Shown: piece after piece, positions 44,870 through 56,200 of the stretch
Numbering within the stretch: the stretch's first letter is position 1
How the letters are laid out: the number at the start of each line of letters is the position of its first letter
Assembly (NCBI GenBank): GCA_003427395.1
Contig: BFEA01000092.1
Coordinates: 509,747-571,614, forward strand
From: Chara braunii
Lineage: Eukaryota > Streptophyta > Charophyceae > Charales > Characeae
Reading direction: 5' to 3'
Length of the DNA stretch: 61,868 nt
Position numbers and translations under genes: made by a program
Notes under the pieces: model-generated
Database searches by the model: none
Told to the model about the DNA's origin: nothing
The model's input: the letters and a program-made list of their open reading frames with translations, nothing else

Positions 44870-46230
44870 GTGCTTCTCTCCAAATTTGTGCGTAGACGAG
44901 GTGATACCTTTTGTGCAGCGTTTGTAAGCGGTTGTCGACGCACCGACCAACTTTGGTGCAATGTCCACATATGAAATCGCCCGCCCCTTCTCTCGAGTCT
45001 TCATAGAATTTGGACATGATTTGTCTGATGATTGACACAGGATGCGAAATAGAGTCTGTGACAAGCCTCACAATTTGTCTTTAGTTTCCTGGTTAAAAAA
45101 AGTTCGCAAATACGTCGGTTGTCATCAGAACAAGCGTGCATTCATCGATCATTGATGGCGCGTTAGCCACAAAGACGCAAGGAAAATTGTGTCGAATGTA
45201 CAGAGAATCTAGATTGGTGATATCAACGCATGAAGTGATAATGCAGTGTGAGGGGTCATGTTCATGTTGTTGTGTGTTGCCATGCCACTGTAGCTTACCA
45301 GCATTAGTAGGTGACATCCAGATGTTGTCATCCTGCTCTTTCATCGATGAAGAAATGCACCTTGCGTGCGATACCTGCATCTTTCCATACATTATGCTTA
45401 TGAATGTGTACAACAAAGTGTCGACAACATATGTGCAACTGCTCATCAAATACATGACATTGTGCGAAACTATAATAGTTGACCCTTCGACGTCGACGAA
45501 AGCACCGAGACCATAGCTGGTTTAATGCTATATCGTTTCCATACAATGACTAATGCAGTCAATTGCAAATGTTATTAGGTTGGCAATACTTTTTTCTGAT
45601 GACGATAATAAACCAATGCTTTATTCCGCTCCTCCATCACAACACATTTTTGTGCATCGGAACAACATACGACATTTGATTCAGACGATTGTTGTCTATG
45701 TCTGACACGTCCACTGTTTTTGTCTATTATATCCTCGTCGATTTTTTTTTTTTTTACCGATGTTCTCCATACTCGTCTTCAACTGCACTCGCTGAGCCCG
45801 AGTTACTGCCTTCGGCTCTTTTACCTCTTCTTATGAGTATCCCTTCCAATCATAACTCTACTCCATCCTTGACACAACCACTGCACTGTAAGTGTTATGT
45901 TTTCTAAATTTTGCATCTCATTTGAGAGTGTGATTTTCAAGCACTCGAGGTCGACTTTCGTTTGCCTAACCAACTCTTTAAGCCATCCAAGTTCATATTT
46001 CAACTTTTTATGTGTCCTGCTTCTCTATGTCATCCAGACACTCTTTCGATATAACTTTCCTCTTATCTTCGTCTTTGTGCAAGGGAAGATGTCAGACATA
46101 TTTTCTGCATCTGCAATCCAGATTTGCAACATCATATATTTTGTGCATCGTAGTCCCTATGTGGGCAATCGTAGTAGTGGCAGCGTCACAAGCAATTGTG
46201 TGGATGTCTGACGGACAAGGATACGAGGGA
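44870..46230 (-). pseudogene. Unrecognised coding remnant D with a PHD-like zinc-finger end
   Basis: Consecutive minus-strand pieces: IACDAATTTIAHIGTTMHKI (to 46,092); HKDEDKRKVISKECLDDIEK (to 46,008); KYELGWLKELVRQTKVDLEC (46,003-45,821, helical); KRAEGSNSGSASAVEDEYGE (to 45,754); after an A13 run KIDEDIIDKNSGRVRHRQQ to 45,575; then GAFVDVEGSTIIVSHNVM and QDDNIWMSPTNAGKLQWHG to 45,093. After a T7 run the end reads CEACHRLYFASCVN and, shifted, GDFICGHCTKVGRC. C-x2-C-x7-C followed by aromatic-x-C-x2-C resembles the second half of a PHD finger, with Phe where His is expected. Several shifts sit on homopolymers, so a continuous gene of about 450 codons is possible. Confidence 0.5.
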
Positions 46231-46385
46231 GGGAGGGAGGGGGGGGGATGTCGGCAGATCAAATATGAGAAAAACACAAATAAGAATAATCGACTACCGT
46301 ATTCTTTTATGAATCGGACCTACAAGAGGACGACAACGTTCTCCATTGTTCGGTTTCCCGCACAACCGTGTCAACCTTTTCTCTG

Positions 46386-46387
46386 GG

Positions 46388-46460
<73 letters not shown>
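46386..46460 (+). repeat. (GA)n microsatellite
   Basis: About 37 GA units, just upstream of remnant D on the minus strand. Confidence 0.95.
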
Positions 46461-46461
<1 letters not shown>

Positions 46462-46605
46462 GTAAATCATTCATCCACTTTAGGGGGGCGACTAAAGCCA
46501 CCAAGCCCCCCCTCCGCGTTGAAGTGTTGTGTATGTACCACATCCTGACATATGGTTGTCGTCAACGTAAGTTGTTCAAATATACAAAGCTTGCACGTGT
46601 TTCAC

Positions 46606-46676
46606 GGTCACTAGTACGTGCCCTTTTCCTCCCAATTGTTGTGTCGTCTTGCTGAATGCGGCACATACTAATGACC
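46606..46676. repeat. 71-bp hairpin, copy 2
   Basis: Outer arms GGTCACTAGTACGTGCC and GGCACATACTAATGACC pair at 15 of 17 positions. Same length and arm sequence as copy 1 (40,347-40,417) but the centre differs. It lies about 375 bp upstream of coding remnant D, as copy 1 lies upstream of remnant A. Confidence 0.75.
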
Positions 46677-46929
46677 GCCAATTGACATCTGTGTGTGTAT
46701 GACTTATTCGATGTAGCTATCGTATGAGTCGTCATATTGACGGTACACTGATTGTTGTGAAGTACCCTATGACAATGCACCTTTTGTCGCCTTCATATCC
46801 TCTCTTATTTTTTTTTCTCTTCTTCCTCAATTTATTTTGTGCATCGTGTTATGCTGATATTGTTCTTGTGTGTTGCCCTCAAAATTTTTCCTTATTTCTT
46901 ATATATTAGTACTTTTATAAGGTAAAGAC

Positions 46930-47980
46930 CAGGGTGGCCGGCGTTCAGGATAGCTTGAACGCCCGAACCCGAATGCCCGGACATACGGGACCTCTTGGAG
47001 ATGTGTTCGGTCGTTCGGGCCCAACGAGGAACCAGAAAAAAAAAAAAAACACAAAACAAACTTAAAAACAATTGAAAAAAACATGTGTTATGCAAAACAT
47101 AAAATAAACAACATTTGCCTGAGCATTACATCCAAATTCCTTACCAACTTTTGAATACAAATAAAATACGGACAATAAATACTAATAAAAAAAATTAAAA
47201 AAAATAAAAATAGAAATTAAAGAATTAAAATTTGTTAGCGTGCAAGCCCGTTTTTCGACACCACCATCCTTGACGACTTTTTTGGAGACGGGCATAGCCA
47301 AATACCCTGAAAAATGTATATATTTATACTTCAAATAATAAAAACTCATGAAAAAAAATTCAAACAATAATAAAAATTGTTTAGGCCCCGAAATAAAGTA
47401 AAAACAAAACATAAATAGTGAAAAAAAAAAAATTATGAATGAGCGAGTACGTTTTCACACCCCCATCTTTGGAAATTTTTCATTATTGTTTGGCTAAGAA
47501 AAATGACTTCAAAATTTATAGGCATATACCTAACATCATAAAGGGGGGAAAAAAAAATCAGAAAAAAACTAGGCCACCGGAGTGGCCAAGGTCCATTTGC
47601 TCTACCGGGCCAAAAAGAAATATAAAAATAAAAACAATTTTTTAATTGATTTTTTACTTTAAATTTGGTAAGGAATTTCAATGTGACGCTATGACAAAAG
47701 TTGTTCAATTTAGTTTTCTGCATAACATAGTTTTTTTTTTTTGATTTTTTTTTTTTTTTGTGACATTCCCTGGTCTTTGCACGGTCGGGCCGCCCGTGAA
47801 AATAGGGTGACCCGGACGGCCTGGCTGGTAGCCTAGGAAAAAACAATTTTTTTTTAGGTGTCGAAATATTTTGTTTCGGAAGCCGAACCCCTTCAGGTTC
47901 GGACCTCGAATGGGACCCGGAACGCCCGAACATACGGAGGTCAACCCAGGGACCTCCGTACATATAGGCTGGTAACCTTG
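46930..47980 (-). mobile_element. hAT-like element, family 1, copy E, with nested insertion
   Basis: Left end CAGGGTGGCCGGCGTTC, right end CTGGTAACCTTG. The flanks GTAAAGAC and TTAAAAAC agree at 6 of 8. Same orientation as copy A (reversed core, CACCATC and CGACTTTTT blocks). It is interrupted at 47,569-47,836 by a family 2 element, which must be younger. Non-coding. Confidence 0.82.
47569..47836 (+). mobile_element. hAT-like miniature element, family 2, nested in family 1
   Basis: Ends CTAGGCCACCGGAGTGG and GGCTGGTAGCCTAG. Flanks GAAAAAAA (47,561-47,568) and GAAAAAAC (47,837-47,844) agree at 7 of 8. The interior core TTTAAATTTGGTAAGGAATT and GTTCAATTTAGTTTTC is shared with both families. 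Exact ends are ambiguous by one base. Confidence 0.8.
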
Positions 47981-48573
47981 TTAAAAACAATAATTAAATA
48001 AAAAAACAACAGAAGAAAAACATAAAAACAACAAGAGAAAGAAAAGAAAAAAAACACAAAAGAAGAAACACAAAAGAAGAACAACAAAGAAAAAAAGAAA
48101 AAAAAGAAGAAAAAAAAAAATAAAGAGAAAAGAAGACAAAGAAGCTGCAGATGAAGAAGAAGAAGTAGTAGATGGAGATAATTGAAGGGGCGATGATAGT
48201 CGTGCCCTCACCACGATCATATTTTTTCAAGAACTTTTTTTTTAAACCAAAAAATTAAAAACAAATAACGAAAATGAACGAAAAGAAAAGAAAAAAAGAA
48301 CAGAGATCATAAACGTAAAGAAAAAAAGAAGAAGAAGAAGATAAAAGAAGAAGACAAAAGAGGAAGAAAAAAAAAATGAAATAGATGAAGGAAAAGATGA
48401 AAAAAGAAGAAGAAGAAAATAAAGAAGAAGAAAATGAAGATAATGAGGGAGGGGCGGGGCATAGTGTCATCACGACGCTGCCACATGGCAGGGCAACGAT
48501 GGCCCTGGCCCCCCCCCAATCATATTTAAGATTTTTTTTCTTACCTAAAAATTAAAAAAAAAAAAAAAAAAAC

Positions 48574-49223
48574 TAGTCTAGCAATTGGGCCGCCTTGGTC
48601 ACCCTATTTTCCCGGGTGGCCGACTGTACAAGGATTACGGAAGGTCCCAGACTGTGTAGCACACCAAATATGTTCGGCGCCCCACCGAGCAGCCAAACAT
48701 GTTCGGACACTCGGTCGAGCGGGAACCGAACATGTTCGACCAACTGCAAATTAGGGGGTTGTCGAGCTCGTCTTCGTGTGTGTGTGGTGTGTGGGTTGTG
48801 TATGGGGTGTATATGTGTGCGTGTGTGTGGTGTGTGTGTGTGTATGTTCAGGAGTGATGAGCAATGCCCCCCAAGACCCCCCAACCTCTATTATATTAAA
48901 AAATAAAAAAAATAAAAAATAAAAAAATAATAAACAGAAATGTTCGGGCTCGGTCTATTTTGGGCCACGTTCGGGCTCTGTACTGAGCGTTTGGGTTCGG
49001 TCACTGAGCCCGAACCCGATGCTATGCAAGTCCAAGCAAAAAAAAAAAAAAAAAAAAAAAACTTTGTTATGTAGAAACATAAACTGAACATCTTTTGCCA
49101 TAGAGTCACATCGAAATTTTTACCAAATTTAAAATAAAATTTTAAATTAAAAACTAGGTTTTTTCTTTTTTCTTTCTTTTTCGTTCGACTGGGCGAGTGG
49201 ACCCAGGCCACTCTGGTAGCCTA
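48574..49223 (-). mobile_element. hAT-like element, family 2, long copy containing other repeat
   Basis: Left end TAGTCTAGCAATTGGGCCGCC with TCACCCTATTTTCCCGGG, right end CCACTCTGGTAGCCTA. Flanks AAAAAAAC and GCAAAAAC agree at 6 of 8. It is longer than other family 2 copies because about 48,660-49,040 holds another repeat with CGAACATGTTCG palindromes and a (GT)n tract, probably a nested element. Confidence 0.65.
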
Positions 49224-49551
49224 GCAAAAACGTGGAAAAAAAACTCAAGAAAACATAGATCTTGAAGACAAAGTAAAGAAGAAGAAAAGGAAGGTGAAGA
49301 AGATAAGAAAAAGAAGAAAAAGAAGAAGATAAGAAGAAGAAGAAAAAGAAGAAGATAAAAGAAGAAAAATAAAAAGGTGAAAAAAACGATCAAGAAGAAT
49401 AAGAACAAGATGAAGATGATGGGAGAGGAGAAGGGGGTCAAGGTCATTTCAACCCTGACATGTGGCATCGCTGCTGCCAAATGAAAGGGTGACGATGGCC
49501 GTGTCCTCCACCATCATCTTTCTGAATTTAGTTTTTTTTACCTAAAAAAAC

Positions 49552-49735
49552 TAGGCTACCAGAGTGGCCCAAGATTACTTGCCCGACCGAGCCAAAAAAT
49601 AAAAATAAAATATATATAAATATATATATATATATATATTTCTAAATTTGGTGAAGAATTTCGATATAACCCTGACACAAAAGTTGTTTAAATTATTTTT
49701 CTGCATAACATATTTTGTTTTCAGATAATTATAAA
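49552..49735 (+). mobile_element. hAT-like element, family 2, left part only
   Basis: Starts TAGGCTACCAGAGTGGCCC with the ACTTGCCCGACCGAG block and the usual core, then runs into an A-rich region full of N. The right end cannot be seen. Confidence 0.7.
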
Positions 49736-49879
49736 NAAAAAAAAAANNANAAAAAAAGTGGAAAAAAACCGAAAAAAANANANANNANNAAAAAAAAAAA
49801 AAAAAAAAAAAGAGGAATGNAAAAAANANAANAAAAAAAANAAAAANAANAANANAAAANAANAAGAAAAAAAAAAAAN
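49736..49879. other. Poly-A region with scattered Ns
   Basis: Many single ambiguous bases in an A-rich tract; sequence quality is poor and length uncertain. Confidence 0.95.
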
Positions 49880-50774
49880 AATAAGAAAAAAAAATGAAGA
49901 AGAAGAAGAAGATGAAGATGATGAGGGAGGTGGGAGGGGTTAGGGTGATCCTGACCCTACCAAGTGACAGAACGACGATGGCCCTGCCTCCCAACATCAT
50001 CTTTATTATTGATCATGACCCTGCCACGTGGCTCGGTGACGATGGCCCTGCCCCCCAACATCATCTTTATTATTTAACCTAAAAATCGAGAGAAAAAAAA
50101 AATGTTGGGGAAAAAAAAAAAAAAACATAGATCATGAAGACAAAGAAAAAAAGACGAAGAGAAATATAGAGAAGATAAGTAGAAGAAGAAACGGAAGAGG
50201 ATAAAATAAATAAATACATAAAATGAAGAAGAAGATAATGGGGAGAGGGGGGGGGGGCCAAGGTCATCACAACCCTGCCATGTGGCAGGGCAACAATCGT
50301 CCTGCCCCCCAATATCATCTTTATTATTTATTTATTTATTTAATCTAAAAATCGAGAAAATATTGAAAAAAAAATCACAAAACGGTGAGGCCCAATCAAA
50401 TTTATGATTATATATTTTTTTAAACCTAAAAATAAAAAAACTAAAAAACACAAAAAGTAAAAGAACGAAAAACAAAAAAACGTAAATCATGAAGACAAAG
50501 AAAAAAAGACAAAGAGGAAGGTGAAGAAGATGAAAAAAAAAATGGAAGAAGGAAAAAAAAACAAAAGAAAAAGAAACAGAAAAAAAAATAAAAAGATGAA
50601 GATGAGAGGAGAGGGCGGGGTCAGGAAGATCACGACCCTCCCATGGGGGAGGGCAACAATGGTCTTGCCCCCCACCATCATCTTTATTATTATTATTATT
50701 ATTTTGCCTTGAAATAAAAAAAAAAAAAAAAAAACAAAATAAAAAAAAAAATAAAAGTGGGAAAAAAAAACACA

Positions 50775-50809
<35 letters not shown>

Positions 50810-50933
50810 AAATGAAAAAGATAAGAAGAAGAAGAAGAATGAGAAGAAAAAGAAGAAGAAGAAGAAGTAGGGGGTGGGGCCTGCCAAGGTTTCTCAACTA
50901 CTTTTGCCATGCTCTTCCAACGGTTATCCAATG

Positions 50934-50950
50934 CTCTCTCTCTCTCTCTC

Positions 50951-51014
<64 letters not shown>
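50934..51014 (+). repeat. (CT)n microsatellite
   Basis: About 38 CT units with one short interruption. Confidence 0.95.
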
Positions 51015-51017
<3 letters not shown>

Positions 51018-53125
51018 AACCACCTCGTCCACTATGAGAGTAATGGAAAGTCACATCCGTGACTGGCAGTGCAGCCCAACGGCAAAACCCCATAAGAATG
51101 ACGCAAGGCAAACACTGTCACAAAAGGTCGTAGACGCAAGGGTTGGACTGTCAAATGAGCTAAAGTGCATAACATAAAAAAAAAACAAAGTGTTTAAAAA
51201 TGTTTACAACAAAAGAGGTACCAGAAGCACCAACCAGTAAAGGTTTTTCGGAGGCCTCAACAGAAGAAAAAAAAGTTGTTGAGAAACCTTGGCAAACTTA
51301 GAAACCCAAGGCTGAAAAAAAAAAAAAACTTTATGGGGGTCGAAAAGTGGAGGTTTGAACTTTAAGAGTCGCAGCCGCCTTTGACAAACTTGGACACCCA
51401 AGGCCTGAAAAACAAGGACCGCACGCCTAAATAGAAAAACATGAAAAACAAGGGCAAAAAAAAAAAAAGGATAAAAATGACAGGCTCATGAAACAACTGA
51501 AATAGTCACGCCCACGCCACCAAAAAACTTGCAGTGCCGGTTCGGTAATACGGACTATACCAATTAAAAAAAAAAAAAAAAAACCCTCGTATAAATCATC
51601 AGTACCTTTCTTATCCATTTTGCCGAAATGCGTTTGGTAACGGGGGGGCGTTGCAAGGTAAAGTCGTTGTCAAGAAAACAATTGACGGCCCGTTGCTCTT
51701 TTCAGTCTCAACCATGACTGTCAACGGCCAACGCACGTATCAATCCAATTGTGGTTCTTATAAAACAAAAACGGCCTCAACAACAGAGTTATGGCTGCAT
51801 TCATGAAACCTTCTGAGGAGTGAAAAGAGGCATCATGATGCACCTCGGTGATATGCAAAAACGGTACACTTATAGAACTCAATGTCCTCCACGCAGTCGT
51901 GCTGTCAAACCCATGTAAAAAAAAACATGTATCAATTATGGGGGTGGGGGGGGAGGGGGGATTATTTAGCAGATTAAAGACTCTACGGCGTGGCATGGTG
52001 GTCGGGAGCAAAGGGGGGGAAATTGTTGAGCGAGAGTTGCGGTGGTTGGAAAACGCCAGTCATAGGAGTACAGAGACCGAAGCCAGCAAATGGTAGAAGC
52101 AAACCAACTGCTTTGAGATAATAGAAAACTTTGTGAGCGGAGTTCACGTTACAAGTGTTAACCGTTGAAAATGTTTTGCACATTCCTAAGCAACCCGACG
52201 CATAATAAATTCATTTTTTTTTGCATTTTGTGGGAGCAACCGAACCAGAATGCCACGACGGTCTGATCAACGTTGACGAGGGGAAGGGGGGTGTCAATTG
52301 GGGTTGAAAAGTGGCGCGTTTGTCACCTGCTTCACAAAACTTAAGTAATGACATCCCAATAGACAATGTTTTAATAGCCCCAACGACAATGATGAGTTAT
52401 GTTCACTTCTCTCACGAAAATGCATTTACCGAGAATAAGAAAAACGATCGATGCTCTTCTTCTGTGCTCACATTTTTATTTAACATTTGCATATACCGTT
52501 TGCACACTCATGAAATAAATTTGTATGTTGTCTTCTCCGTTCCATTTTCCCTACTGATGCAAACAACACTTAAGCATAAAAAAAATTCTAGTCACTGGAA
52601 CACACATATTCACGCCTTTATCGATCCTGATTGTTTTTATAACATCAGACTTCAGTTTCTCATTTCATCACAAAACAAATCCGACATGTTCACCTACATC
52701 TTTTTGGACCGATAGAAGACAATGTGACGAGGTCAATGTTGGATATGGTCGACAATCCTTACCAACTTCAAGTCGCAGTTTGACATGCACTCCAACACCT
52801 TTGTAAACTCGAACACCTTTGCCCTCTTAATTTACTACATCACGACTTCGTGCCATATTATACCTAATGACTTTCGTGTTTGGCGACTGTGACACTCACT
52901 AGTGACTTTCCGTTGCTCTTATAAAATGGAAGCGACACTGACCGACGTGTTGGAAGCATCTTGAAAACGTGTTGAAATACAGTTGGTCAATGTTGGCAAA
53001 TAGTTGAACACACGAACAAAGTTGAGACAAACAGTGTAACACACCCTTTCCCCCATATTAACGTTGTTATGAGTTTGACTGCAACTTGGAATTTTCGCAC
53101 ATTTTTTATGTTGAGTTCCGTAATA
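51015..53125. other. Intergenic sequence
   Basis: No gene recognised. A ~92-bp direct repeat (CAAACTTRGAMACCCAAGG, near 51,293 and 51,385) and a GGGTGGGGGGGGAGGGGGG run near 51,942 are the only features I can support. Confidence 0.4.
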
Positions 53126-53235
53126 GGAGCTAGCCTAGTAGGTATTGTATCAGACCGTCTCCCAACAGATGTTGGGATCGAATCCGATACAGGTCACTGG
53201 GCTAACTCCTTTTGATAAAGAGCAGTCTGGTGCTT
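53126..53235 (+). mobile_element. tRNA-derived SINE copy (best preserved)
   Basis: Reads GAGCTAGCCTAGTAGGTATTG (A-box-like), TATCAGACCGTCTCC, TGTTGGGATCGAATCCG (B-box), then CACTGGGCTAACTCCTTTTG and ATAAAGAGCAGTCTGGTGC. A/B box spacing is about that of a tRNA gene, but the tRNA fold is not intact. Confidence 0.75.
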
Positions 53236-56200
53236 GGGCGCAACGTGAGCAATTTTTTTCGCACGATCAATGAGATCGCACGACCAAAATTATTCGCATC
53301 GAGAATTAGTATGACCCCTTCGCAAGGATAAAACGCATAAATCGAAAATGGTTCAAATCATTTTTTTTTAATTATGGGAATTGAATCTGAGCATGCTTCC
53401 TGCAGGTTCGAGGTTGAGTCATGAGTAGGGGTGAAATGGAGAGTTGTTGGCGTAAGTCAACGGTCGAAGGAAAATAAAAAAAAAGTAAGATAAGAGCACC
53501 ACGTGGCACGTTTGCAAGAAGCAACCAATGGATGTCCAAGACTTAGCTGCAGTCATTTGACTGCAAATTTTTAATGTAGGAAACCACGATGGGATTTCCG
53601 CCACAAAAATCTTGAATCTTGTGGTGGAGATTTGACAAAAAACAAAACGTGGAGAAAGACCGTGGCTAGCAATTCTTCGACTCATAACCACAGTAAGGTA
53701 GTGCAACTTAGGCCTTCTTAGGGTCTGGTTGTGCATGTTGTCTCCAACAGCAAACTGATCCAAATCGACAGCCATTCAGATAGCAGAGGGCTGGACTTAT
53801 CCGCCTTGTATTGAAACCCTATGAGGGCTGTTTGGGCCCAAACCCATGGGGATTGAGCTTGCCTCCATTTTTAATGAGAGGTTGTCCCGGATCTTGGTTC
53901 TAGAGCCCGATGAGACAGTTTGGAGCCATCATCATGGAATGCACAAGCCTGCAGTGGGACGTGTATATACAGACACAAGGCGGGGCAAGCCTGTAGATAA
54001 AAGTTATGGGTCACAATGCAAGGTGACAGTAACTACAACTCCACGATTTCAGGAGAGAAAGCAAGGAAAAATGATAAGTCATAGTCACAATGTGAATTCA
54101 GGATTCAACATCTGAAGTGGAGGGGGACAAAAGTGATGTGAGTGTCCCACATCCACGACTATATTAGGAAGGGATGAACATAAGCAAAGGCACGGCGGAA
54201 TCGTTGCTTGGCATAGCATAAGGCTATGGGCGCGCAGTGACACCTAAGGCTTGATACGTGGTTGTCAGGAGCTTAGGAGTGGACTGAGGTCAGGGAGCAG
54301 CTACGTGCAGCTAGGCAGAGTTTGGATGAGTTGTTGATGTTGGGGGGAGTGTTGAAGGAGCTGGAGGTTTGTAGAGGACTCGGAGAGGCCGGAAGAGGAG
54401 CAAGGAAGTCATAGCTACAGCAGGCAACACTTTGCTCCATCCTCAGGCTTGTGCGGGCCTTCTGAGACAACTCTTGGGCCCACTCTACTGGACCAGGGTT
54501 GTGAGGAAGAGCTTGGGAGACTATACTTTGGATCTGAAATTTCACCCATATCCAAAATTTGTTAATTATACGGCGAGCTACATCGGCGACAAGATATTTT
54601 TTGGCACAACGTTGGTGGAGTGGTTGAGCGGTAGGCTGCACCCCATTTAGTGGGGTTATGTTGCCGAAATTATACGGCATCGACATGATCTGTTTTTGCA
54701 GTGTTATATTGGAAAATTTGTGATACGTGCTGTTGTGTTAGACTGAGGGGAGGTGCTGTCATTTTTTTTCGACACAGTTGATCTTTTTATATGTGCGTAA
54801 TCAAGTGGTAGTACGGGTGAGTGTCATGGGACCAATTTCAAACAACACAGCAAGCGGTATCCCTGCTATTGTTTTTTTTTTTAGTGGCACGATCACGATA
54901 CATGTGGAGAGATGATGGTTTAATTTGTCAAAAATAACGCCCCTGGTTAACCATATATGGTAACTGAGGTGGTTGACAAGACATTTTGGTATTAACAGCA
55001 CGACACTTGGTATTTTGGTTTATGGAACGATGAGGCAGTGCATGTGGAACAACGAGACTAGGTGGACTCGTATAAGCGACGGGGTGACCACTCACAAATG
55101 AGGTACGAGTGGGTTTCAACGTGTGGGACACGTATCAGCGATGGAAGCACGTGGCACTTGTGGTTTAACACCAAGAGCATTATTATTTTCTTGCGGAGCG
55201 TGACGTAAGTGGTTTCAATAATTGGATCATCCGGTGTGGTGGTCGGTGGAGTGGAACCATCTGGGACCAGTTGGCACTGATGTGGAAACGGTAGATTTAT
55301 TTTTTTTATGTGTGGGACTCGTCATCTTCACACTTGGGACCGTCGTGTGTAGGACATGTGACTTGGGGACAGATTGAGACTAACAAGGTCCGAGACTTAC
55401 CTCGTGATTGCAGTTTTCTTCGGTGACGAATATATTTTTCTTGACTTTTTTAAGTGAGCGGAGACGCACTCAACATTATTTCACTCAATATCAGTTAGCA
55501 ACTCAGTTTTCCCTCCATACATGTGTGAACCCACACTTTCATTGAATATTCAAAGGGAAAAGGTAGGGTAAAGGATGTAGTCATGCATGTGAAGAGTGAA
55601 GATCTGACGGGATTATGAAATGTCGGATTGTCGGACTTGTTGGTTATTTCTTAGTGTGCAGGTAGATAAAAATGTGTTTGCAAATGAAGTGGATTGCGCA
55701 TGCTGAGAATCTTAAAAAAATCATTCTCCATTCAACCTTCTATGTGTATATTTGCTATACAACTGTCATTTCATAAAAACACATATTTTATATTTTTGAA
55801 CGAAATTAAAATTGTATTTTTTGGTCGAAATCATGTTCAAATTTTTGGTTCCTGGGGTCGGTGTTCCTAAAACACCGGACCGCCAGGATGTATTTGGTCT
55901 CACAAGCAATTTTTTGACGAAATTGCGGTTATATAGGCTCGTGTTTTGAAAATAGTTAATTTAGTGGGGGGTGCATAAAGAATTTGATTTAAATAAAGAA
56001 GATAAAATCAAACAGATTTTGCGTTTTTCGATATTACATTTTTTATCTCGAACGACCTCATCTGTCTATACCTATCCAAATGATCTTCATCCTCTACCTT
56101 CTCTAGTTTTTCTCGTCTAAGTTACCGTGGGCAAGGGGGGATGAGAACAATTGAAGTCTCCCCACAGTGGGTACGTACGCTCTTTTTAAGAAGCACCTGG

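Larger units (their letters stand above)
48440..50700 (+). repeat. Purine-rich tandem array with conserved GC-rich palindrome
   Basis: Units of about 330-365 bp consist of (GAA)/(AAG)-rich sequence, then GATGAGGGAGG-type sequence, then ACCCTGCCAYRTGGCAGGGC, ACGATGGCCCTGCCCCCCA and ACATCATCTTTATTATT, then CCTAAAAATCGAGAAAA. Copies centre near 48,480, 49,470, 49,960, 50,035, 50,285 and 50,645; a decayed one lies near 48,205. The spacing is disturbed by family 2 insertions. The poly-Lys/Arg and poly-Phe frames over the array are artefacts. Confidence 0.8.

Noticed and set aside
47433-47990. 185-codon minus frame
   Set aside because: It runs through two nested non-coding hAT-like elements and poly-A tracts.
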